Positions 56,470 through 64,000 of a stretch of 64,000 nt of DNA are shown piece by piece. The notes under the pieces are model-generated. The model made no database searches and had not been told where the DNA came from. It saw only the letters and a program-made list of their open reading frames with translations. Origin of the DNA: Catenaria anguillulae PL171. Its lineage: Eukaryota; Blastocladiomycota; Blastocladiomycetes; Blastocladiales; Catenariaceae. The translations under genes and the position numbers were made by a program. Location of the stretch: the NCBI GenBank assembly GCA_002102555.1, contig MCFL01000055.1, positions 1 to 64,000 on the forward strand, in the 5' to 3' direction. Numbering within the stretch: the first letter of the stretch is position 1; every line of letters starts with the position of its first letter.

Positions 56470-57571
56470 ATGATGCAGTCCAAGACGCTCCTTCTTGCCC
56501 TTCTGGCCCTCGTCGCCTCCGCAGTCGCACGCCCCGGCGGCGCTCCCGCTTGCGGCATCAACGAGCAGCGCATCCAAGCCGGCATGGGCGAGCCCTCTGG
56601 CGATCGTTCCTTCCGGTACGCTCCCCTTGTTCCTCGGTTGTTTCGTGTCTTGTTCCCACGCTCACCCCGCTCACGTTTGTAACAATAGCCTTGAAGCCTC
56701 GGCGACAGAGTACACTCCCGGCCAGCCCCTCACCATGAAGGTGACGTCGACCAATGCCGCGACTCGCACCTACAAGGGCATTCTCCTCTATGTGCAGCCC
56801 GCCGCGGCCGCCAACCAACGTGTCGGCACCTTCACGATCCCACAAGGCCACAAGGACAACACTGCGCCCTGCGCCGGTGCCAACATCCAAGCCGGCCCCG
56901 GATCCGTCCTGACGCAGTCGTCGTCCGACGACAAGCCTCTTGGTGGTGACATTGTGTGGACGCCTCCCGCCGACGCAAATGGCGACATGGTTGTGCGCGC
57001 CGTGGTTGTTGGTGCTGGTCCCAAGAATTGGCAAGTGCTCGAGAACGTGACGCTCAAGAGGCGCGGCGGTGGCGGTGAGCAGCCTGCCCAGGGTGGCAAC
57101 AATGGCAACATGCGTCGCGTGTGCAAGAAATGGCGCAAGGTTCAGCCTGGTGCGGGTGGTAACAACAATGGACCATCGCCCACGCAGCCCGCTGGCCAGC
57201 CCGGTCAGGGTCCCACTGGTTCCGAGACGCCCGCACCTTCTCCGCCCGCTGATGGTCAAGCACCTCCCGCACCTCCTGCTGAAGGCCAAGCACCTCCCGC
57301 ACCTCCCGCTGAAGGCCAAGCTCCGCCCGCTGACGGTCAGGCTCCCCCCCCGGCACCTCCCGCTGACGGCCAGGCTCCTCCCGCGCCTCCCGCTGATGGG
57401 CAAGCACCTCCTGCCGATGGCCAAGCACCTCCCGCGCCACCCGCTGACGGTCAAGCCGCTGCTGGACAAGTCCAAGAGAACAACACGGCTAACGCTGCAT
57501 CAGGTATGCACACGTCGGTTGCCACGGGATTGGCAGCGGTTGTGGTTGGTGTTGCTGCAATGGCCTTCTAA
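56470..57571 (+). CDS. Secreted Reeler-domain protein, GPI-type end
   Basis: Exons 56470-56615 and 56689-57571 give 342 residues. The signal peptide SKTLLLALLALVASAVA is followed by RPGGAPACGINEQRIQAGM and, after the splice, a Reeler-type domain: SATEYTPGQPLTMKVTSTNA, RTYKGILLYVQPAA, VGTFTIPQGHKDNTAPC and GDIVWTPPADANGDMVVRAV. A linker of PPADGQAPPA/PPAEGQAP repeats follows, then a hydrophobic tail (VATGLAAVVVGVAAMAF) fitting a GPI signal. Reeler domains occur in secreted and surface proteins of animals, protists and fungi; the ligand is not known. Probably a cell-wall or plasma-membrane surface protein, in line with the LPMO-like protein at 40930 that has the same layout. Confidence 0.82.
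57235..57470 (+). repeat. Coding repeat (PPADGQAPPA units)
   Basis: About nine units of 24 or 33 bases encode Pro-Pro-Ala-Asp/Glu-Gly-Gln-Ala in the linker between the Reeler domain and the C-terminal hydrophobic end. Confidence 0.88.
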
Positions 57572-57996
57572 AGCTTGAATTTTGAGTTTGAGTCGAGTCG
57601 CACTTGATCTTGATTGTTCTGTGTTTCTGCACCTCTTGTTCCCTTTTCCTCCTCATCATTCAATTCATATTGCAACATGTACATTTTGGTCTTCTTTCTT
57701 GTGTTTGCTTCTTGTGTCGCCTCCACTTGAACGTCGGCGGTCAATCTCTTGGTCCACGGTTATTTTTCAAACTAAATACACGGTTTATTCCATATTGTGA
57801 TTTCATCTCGTTGTGGGAACCTGCCAACGGCTGCTCGCTGTCGTGGTCGAGCGAGCCAGCTATGATTTCATGAGGTCTGCGTTCATCCGGGCTCTACTTA
57901 TTCGCTGTTCTCGTTGCTGACCACCTTTCAAATTCACACAATCGCCATTTTCGGCGAAGGTTTGCAGGCCAAAGACAACATCGCACTCAATGTGAA
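57572..57996. other. Intergenic, no feature seen
   Basis: The 3' flank of the Reeler gene and the upstream region of tRNA-Gly. Confidence 0.5.
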
Positions 57997-58067
57997 GAAC
58001 CATTGGTGTAGCGGTAGCATATCACCCTTCCAAGGTGGCGGCTCGGGTTCGAACCCCGGATGGTTCA
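57997..58067 (+). tRNA. tRNA-Gly (TCC)
   Basis: The 71-base cloverleaf has acceptor GAACCAT/ATGGTTC fully paired, anticodon stem TCACC/GGTGG around loop CTTCCAA (anticodon TCC), T-arm CGGGTTCGAACCCCG and discriminator A. A TTTT terminator follows at once. No intron. Confidence 0.94.
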
Positions 58068-58247
58068 TTTTAGTCTTGCTGGTGGTTTCCAAAGGTGTTG
58101 GCTACTTTTTCGTTTTCCTTCACTAGATTCGCCAATGGACAGGCCTACTCGCCGAGTCGACTCTCCGCATCGTCCCCCTTCTCCCCCCTCGTTTGCCCGC
58201 CACGCTATTTGCCAACCTACCGCCGTCACCCTCACCATACCGCAATC

Positions 58248-59034
58248 ATGCCTCCCAAGCCCAGCAGCGGCGACCAGCCCCCATCAGAAGATGACCACGA
58301 AGCACCGCCGTACAACAACCGCGGCCACCCATCCATCTGCTTTGTCGTTGAACAGTTTCGGGTCGCTGCGAGCTCGGGCAGGCCCGCGTCCGCCCTCCCC
58401 GCTGATGCAGACGGCCGTGACATGCATAGACCATCGCAGATGCACGAGCAGCAGCAGCAGCGGGTCAGGGTCAGGGTGGCGACTTGCTTGCGCAAGGACC
58501 CTGTACGTTGCTTCCCATGCCATCTCACATATCCCTGTGTGTGCTCGTTTGCTCACATTTGTCCTTGTCGTTCAGACCGTTGACCGACGCACATGGTGGA
58601 ACCTGGCCGACGGCGTCTTCATGACCAAGTTTACCGCCGAAGACTCACCACCGCCTTTGCCACGGGCTGCCGCACAGCGTGACGCCCCTGTATTCAGCAA
58701 AGACCAGCGGCCGCCAAGACACGAAACATCCACGCTATCTCCCACATCGTCTCCATCGCCATGGGTCATGGACCAGCGCGGCGAGGTCCATCTTGGCGAC
58801 CAAATGGCCAACTTGCCGCAAGGTGTGGCCACATCCATCCAAACAACCTTCCAGTTTCCGCTCGCCGTGTCACTTGCGTATTTGCACGGGTTCACCAACG
58901 GCACGCATGCCGACCTTGTGCATCGCACTGCGATGTATTATTCGTCGGATGCTCCGTGGCGGTCTATACAACGGGCTATGGATTTGTGGGTGGGCGTGTG
59001 GCGCAATGCGACATCTGGGTCAACATCGGCATAG
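58248..59034 (+). CDS. Hypothetical protein
   Basis: Exons 58248-58502 and 58576-59034 join in phase to 237 residues (73-nt intron, donor GTACGT). The first part is polar with a short Gln run (MHEQQQQRVRVRV). After the splice come TVDRRTWWNLADGVFMTKF, a Pro/Ser-rich stretch, VMDQRGEVHLGDQMANLPQG and FPLAVSLAYLHGFTNGTHAD, then a Trp-containing end (PWRSIQRAMDLWVGVWRNAT). No family is recognised. A second frame remains protein-like beyond 58930 (YGFVGGRVAQCDIWVNIGIG), so the C-terminus could be longer if one base is missing there. Confidence 0.5.
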
Positions 59035-60556
59035 GCGGCTCTTGTTCACATTGTGCATGTGCTCGACAGTGGGCAAGTAAATCGACCGTGTCGCCCGTGT
59101 ACTGCCGGTTTCGGTAAAGGTGACCTCTTCTCCTTTCCGTTCCTCGCTGTTCATGCCACGGCAACCTTTCTCGCAACCTTCACCTACTCCACTCAACTTC
59201 TCCTCACCTGTTTTTCGCTGATCTGCCTCCGTATGCACACGAATGAATGGGAATCCCTTGCACGTTGTTTTTCTTGTTGCCTTCTTGCACTCGCACCGCG
59301 AGCCAATGGCTGCTCAATGTCTTGCATGGCGTGACGCCAAACCCAATCAAGTCTCGACTTTTATTGTAGCTCGGAGAACCTCGGAAGCGTACACATTTGG
59401 TGTGCCATCATGACCGATCGGTTGAGCATTCGCTGAAATGGGTCTTGCCATCATTGTTAGGCTAGGCAGTTGGCTCGGCAAGACCTGCAGGCAAACCTAC
59501 TTGGCAGTTGAGCGAGCGTGTTTGTTTCAAGTCAATGAACGACTACTGTTTACATGCAATGAACCAGGTTAATGACGAGGGAAAACCGACGCTCAAGTGT
59601 TTGTGTCTGTCCCCTACAGCCGCTCAAACCCGCCATATGACCGGCCAACCACAATTTGTTCTCGGCCCACCTTTTTGTCACCGCCAGTGTCTACGGCAAT
59701 GACATCCGGCACGCCATTTGCACTTGTCATGCGTGAACGGAACTGTCGGACGGGAAGTGAATTGACCAAGTTCCCCTCATGCAAGCATATGCTGCCGAAT
59801 TCAATCGACACCTTCCGCTCGCCAACACAAACACCATTGACAAAACAACACTCCGGCTGATGTTCCTGGACGCCCGCATTGTTCTCTCGTCGTACCCGCT
59901 CATTGTGTGCACCCGCCGTCTTGATTCCAGGTCGCAACAGTTGGCCGGCATATGTGCGAGGAGAAAACGATCGAGGCAGCCTTCAAGCATTGCACACGAG
60001 CGAGTGTACGTGGTGGGAAACAGACGATGGATGTAAACATGAATTTGATGCGGTACCGGAAGTGAAGGCGTTGGGCTCGTGGTTGGCGAGGTGTTTCGGG
60101 CAGGCAACGTACGCGGGACGGCACAGAAGCTTGCGATGTGATGGTGAGGTGAATTGGACGAGTGGGGACATTGAGTCTAGTTGTTGGTACATCTTTAGCC
60201 TCATTTGTAAAACGATTAAATGACTTCTGATGCACCTGGCATGGGATAGCAGTTGCCGAGACTCATCTAGCAGTGCTGGACCGGGTGCCGCGAGACGTTG
60301 CTTGAGTAGCAGAGTCTGCCTGTGAGCAGGACAGCAGGCCACTGGTCGCGACGACGCACAAGTGCTAATCAGTGTGTGTCGTGGAGCTTTGATCATCGAC
60401 ACTGCACACCAACCACGGAATACGATAGATTCTCATTACAAACGCCCCGATTTTTTTTTCAGCGGATCCGGTGAGAAACGACGGTCGACCATCCGGGAGA
60501 GCAAGAAAAGCGGTCCGAATCGGCAAAAATGAGGTCGTTCGGAGCAAAAAGGAGAA
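59035..60556. other. Mostly non-coding; possible broken gene near 59590-60223
   Basis: Between 59590 and 60223 two plus-strand frames alternate with fairly protein-like content (YAAEFNRHLPLANTNTIDKT, then HTSECTWWETDDGCKHEFDA and LARCFGQATYAGRHRSLRC). They cannot be joined with confidence and no family is recognised. The final ~220 bases are the conserved 3' flank of the second tRNA-Trp. Confidence 0.3.
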
Positions 60557-60628
60557 TGAGGCGTGAGTGATTCGAACACCCAACCTTCTGATCTGGAGTC
60601 AGACGCGCTACCGTTGCGCCAACGCCCC
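60339..60628 (-). repeat. tRNA-Trp unit with conserved downstream flank, copy 2
   Basis: This is the partner of 2122-2431. The tRNA is identical and about 220 bases of 3' flank are recognisably shared, with substitutions and small indels. Confidence 0.6.
60557..60628 (-). tRNA. tRNA-Trp (CCA), second copy
   Basis: Base-for-base identical to the copy at 2360-2431 over 72 positions. A TTTTT terminator follows closely on its 3' side, so it should be transcribed. Confidence 0.95.
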
Positions 60629-62144
60629 CCTGTTGTTTATGTAGGGATTACAATGCACCAGATTTTTCGGCGTGTCCGTCCGGTTTCTCCTGGATCTTGC
60701 CGCTAGTAACCGACAAAATTGATGATAAAAAGGGCTTCAATTGTAAGAGAGGAGGCACCTGTTACTTCGCAACCTCCATTGTCACGTCTGGATCTCAAGA
60801 GGGTCAAAAACCACTTGTTATGGTATATGGTGAAGGTCGCAACAGGTAGGGAGGTACGCGTTGGCCAGCGCGAACACCGCGAACTCGACCAACGCGTACC
60901 AGACTGAAGGTACTCCTCGCCACCAGCGCTCGTCCTTGCAGCCCATGAACGCGCGAAGCCCTGCACTATCTTTGTGGAAGACCATGGCTAGCAACACAGC
61001 AGAACGAAGTGGATGTTTCCTTCACCGTTGGTGGCCAGCCAGCGGTCAGTGACATCGAAAACACATCGCTGCCGATCGTTTTTGCGCCGCATGCGTTTCG
61101 AGAACATTGGGTGTTTCATCAATCATGATCTGCCAGAATCAACATTTGCGGCCCGCAGGTGTTTCTTGGAGATATATTTCCACCCTTTGCAATGGAATCT
61201 ATTAGCCCCTTGGAAGTTTTCCACAACGTTTCTGGAGGGTTCTTTCGATTTCCAGCAACGTTTGTGGCACCAGATGATTTTCAAGCGAGTGATAAGTACA
61301 TTTAATTCATCACCAACAAACCAATTTATGCAACGTGCGCCACACCGAGACCTTCAGTCATGCGCCGCACGCAGCAGCAGTCATGTGTTTTCAGGATTTC
61401 CATGTGTAAATTGTTCCACCGCCCAGTGGATGCGAGAGTTTGCCATGGCCGGCACCTTCCACTCTGGAATACGGGAATGCGTCTGTCTGAACTGTGCCAT
61501 GGACCTTGCGCAACTACTCGGTGCATTTGTCGGGACGTACCATTAGTCTATTCCACGCACTCTTGTACGTTGCTGTTGTTGCCTCCTAGCCGACAGGCAC
61601 CGGTGCTGCATGATCCACACGACATAGCAATGTCTCAAGTTCATGTGAGATATAATCCTCAGCGCTGACGGTTTGACGTGGCCCCACAGTTTTTACTGGA
61701 GCGCAAGATTTCCCCCGACCTTTGCGCACCCTTTCTCTCGTTTTTATACAGACTTTTGCCGTGGCAAGAATCATCTCCTGATTTGAGCTATTGGGAAATA
61801 GAGCAAACCAATCTTTCTTTCCAGCTGCAGTGCACACCTGCATTTGCCTGCCTGCACATCCATCTTTTGTTTTCACACCAGCTTAGCGCGAGCTCGGACA
61901 AGTCGTGGCGGCCCCGACTCATCCATGTGTGTCCATGCCAGTTTAAGCACAACCGTCACTTGCCGACTTGAGACGCTCTTCAGATCTCACCCAAATACGA
62001 CCGAGCGCCTCTCACCACCAACGCCGGCGCTCGACTTCACCTTTCCCTACCGTACACCGACATAGAAGCGCCACCAGCCTACTCACTCGCTTACTCGACA
62101 CTCGATAGACTGGTTGTGGCTGGCCGCTCTTCATTATTGTCACC
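60629..62144. other. Intergenic, no clear gene
   Basis: A plus-strand frame at 61013-61546 (177 codons) stays open but has no recognisable motif, and nearby frames look as plausible, so it is not called. The last 250 bases before 62145 are the likely promoter and leader of the subtilase gene. Confidence 0.4.
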
Positions 62145-64000
62145 ATGGTCAGGTCCCCTGCAGCGACGACCCGCCCATCGGTCCGTCTTCGTGATGGCGT
62201 CCCAATTCGACTCTTGCAGCTTGCACTTTTTCTCTTGCTCGTTGCGTTTACCGCTGCCATCCGCCCTACTGCTGCTCAACGCCCGCCGCTCGGCCGATCC
62301 AAGAGTATCGTTCAACCGCGCAGGAATCAAGTCTATGTCCAGCTCTCGGCACCGCCTCTCGCAAAGGCTGCCGCAAATGCCGGTGTTGACCATGTCCGCG
62401 CCTTCTCACCCGACGCCACGCACTCGAATCCGGTCATTGCTCAAGCGGCGCAAAGGATCAGGTTGGATAAAGAGCGGTTCCTTGAAGAATGGTTCGTTGC
62501 CATTGATCTCCTGTCACGGAAAGCGCTCGTTGAACAATCCATGCTAACCCATTCCTATCCTGACGATCCAGCAAAGCCGCCAACATCTCAGTCATCGTCG
62601 ACTCGACTTTTTCCACCATCGCCAACCTCATCTCTGTGCGCGTCTCGTCGCCCAACCACATTGACGCCCTGCGCCGACTCCCCGGGGTCCTCAAAGTGTT
62701 TCCCTCCCTCTCTGGCCCGCTCCCGAAATCAAGCCCCGTCAAGTCCAAACCCATTTCCATCGCTGACGCGCGCGCGCTCTTCACCACGCCACAGCAGCAA
62801 CCCCGTCTTCGCCGCCGCGACGGCAACGACAACCCCAACCTCGAAACCACAGACTGGCACGTCAAGTCGCTGCACAACATGACACGCCTCACGGACGCAC
62901 GCGAAGCAGACCCCTCGTTGACAGGCAAGGGCATCAAGGTTGGAGTGATTTCGTCGGGCATTGATTGGCAGCACGAGGCATTTGTGCGCGAAGGGCAATC
63001 GTGTGAACAATGGGGAGATGCTGGGTGTCGCGTGACACATGGGTGGGCGTGCAAGGTGAACCAAGATGCCCCTCCGACGGATGGAGGCCCCGTCAAGCCA
63101 GCACTTGAGGAAGGCGAGGATGTCGGTGGTTTGGCACCGCCTCCGCGCCGAACGCCGCCGTTGCCACCGTCATTCAAGACGGAGAATGTCACGTGCGTCT
63201 CCGCTGAAGAATCGGCTGGCGAAGCCATCAGGGACTCGTGTGTGGGGATTGGGACCAGTATTGCAAGTGTGGTGGGCGGACAGTGGAACGGAGCTGTGAA
63301 TGGGGTTGCCCCTGAAGTGACATTTGGTTCGTTCTTTCTTGCTTGATTGTTGTGACTGTGGCCTGCGATGCAGTCACTCATGTTGCTTTATTTACAACAG
63401 GCGCCTACAACATTCGCCCTTGTACGGCTGCCAGCAACGAATCCTCGGCCGAATCCTTCTACTATACGACCAAGCTCTTTCTCTCCATTTTAGAGCACGC
63501 CATTCACGACAAAATGGACGTGCTGATGATTGAGCCCACGTTCCGTTACGGGTATCACACACAAGACACGGTTGAATCGTTTGTCATCAACGCCGTCTCG
63601 GAATGGTACAACATTCCCGTCGTTGTTCCCGCCGGCGAGTTGCGCCAAGAAGAGTCCAAAGGCACGCCGCATCGCATCGAGTCACCATCCCACGCAAACG
63701 GCGCACTCACTGTCACGTCCGTCACGTCGCCCGTCCAACCATTCGACTCGATCAACGTCACGGTTGGAATACCACGGGGTGGCGGTCTGCCCATCCGGCG
63801 CCGGCTCCGCGTGCTCGGTGCACTCAACCCAGGCAGTGTTCGCGACGACACTCCTGTCTTTGAAAAGGATCGTTGGTACAGACTCGCCACGTCGCCGCAT
63901 CCGCCGACTGTCGACGACGACGGTTGTCCCCAAGGCAACCATACCTGGCCTGCAAGTTTCTTTGCTGGTCACATCGCCGTTGTCCGGTACGCGGAAAAGA
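62145..64000 (+). CDS. Subtilase-like protein with lost catalytic residues (partial)
   Basis: Exons 62145-62491, 62572-63326 and 63401 to the window end. A signal segment (IRLLQLALFLLLVAFTAAI) is followed by an inhibitor-I9-like propeptide (RRNQVYVQLSAPPLAKAAAN, LISVRVSSPNHIDALRRLPG). The S8 core starts LTGKGIKVGVISSGIDWQHE: the catalytic Asp of the DTG/DSG motif is Ser. The GHGTHVAG motif reads CVGIGTSIASVVGG, so the catalytic His is Ile, though NGVAPEVTFGAYNI (family VxGVAPxAxLGAY) is well kept. The oxyanion-hole Asn region reads VVVPAGELRQ instead of AAGNSG. A PA-domain-like start (GHIAVVRYAEK) is reached at the end; the Ser region lies outside. Predicted secreted, non-proteolytic. Confidence 0.85.

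Noticed and set aside
61013-61546. 177-codon plus-strand frame
   Set aside because: No motif, and competing frames look equally plausible; not enough to call a gene.

Overview
The window is nuclear DNA of a eukaryote, most likely a fungus, and the gene content fits an early-diverging zoosporic lineage (a Blastocladiomycota-like genome is my guess, not a proof). The grounds are small GT-AG introns (about 60-112 nt) in most genes, compact spacing of genes on both strands, a fungal set (Pom33/TMEM33-type protein, Oca/Siw14-type phosphatase-like protein, V-ATPase subunit E, eIF4E, cytochrome-b5-fused desaturase), and class C GPCRs, which Dikarya lack. I see no LTR element, capsid-bearing element, CRISPR array or bacterial operon. 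Three tRNA genes are present: two identical tRNA-Trp(CCA) copies 58 kb apart and one tRNA-Gly(TCC).

Layout. 1-10 kb: a hypothetical protein, tRNA-Trp, an acyl-CoA/4-coumarate-CoA-ligase-like enzyme with an in-frame TGA, an orphan 7TM protein and an ALKBH7-like dioxygenase. 10-20 kb: an APC/LAT-type amino acid transporter and two tandem class C GPCRs with periplasmic-binding-protein ectodomains. 20-26 kb: a giant protein joining a DEDDy 3'-5' exonuclease to a Trp-rich, Q-rich disordered tail. 27-32 kb: front-end desaturase and palmitoyl-protein thioesterase (divergent), then eIF4E. 32-36 kb: two tandem paralogs of the orphan 7TM family. 36-43 kb: Pom33-like protein, a coiled-coil unknown, a GPI-type LPMO-like secreted protein and a small S/T/P-rich GPI-type protein. 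44-52 kb: two MFS-type transporter paralogs flanking a disordered protein. 52-58 kb: V-ATPase E, phosphatase-like protein, Reeler-domain GPI-type protein, tRNA-Gly. 58-64 kb: an unknown protein, a mostly silent stretch with tRNA-Trp, and a subtilase that has lost catalytic residues and runs off the window end.

Themes. The window is rich in membrane sensing and transport (two GPCRs, three orphan 7TM proteins, three transporters) and in cell-surface secreted proteins. Paralogs sit in tandem or nearby, and introns differ between them. Two window-wide patterns stand out. Otherwise convincing genes carry about 19 reading-frame breaks, all of the same sense (one base missing), which points to residual deletion errors in the assembly rather than decay. 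And the 5' splice sites follow GTNCG(T) far more often than GTAAGT.
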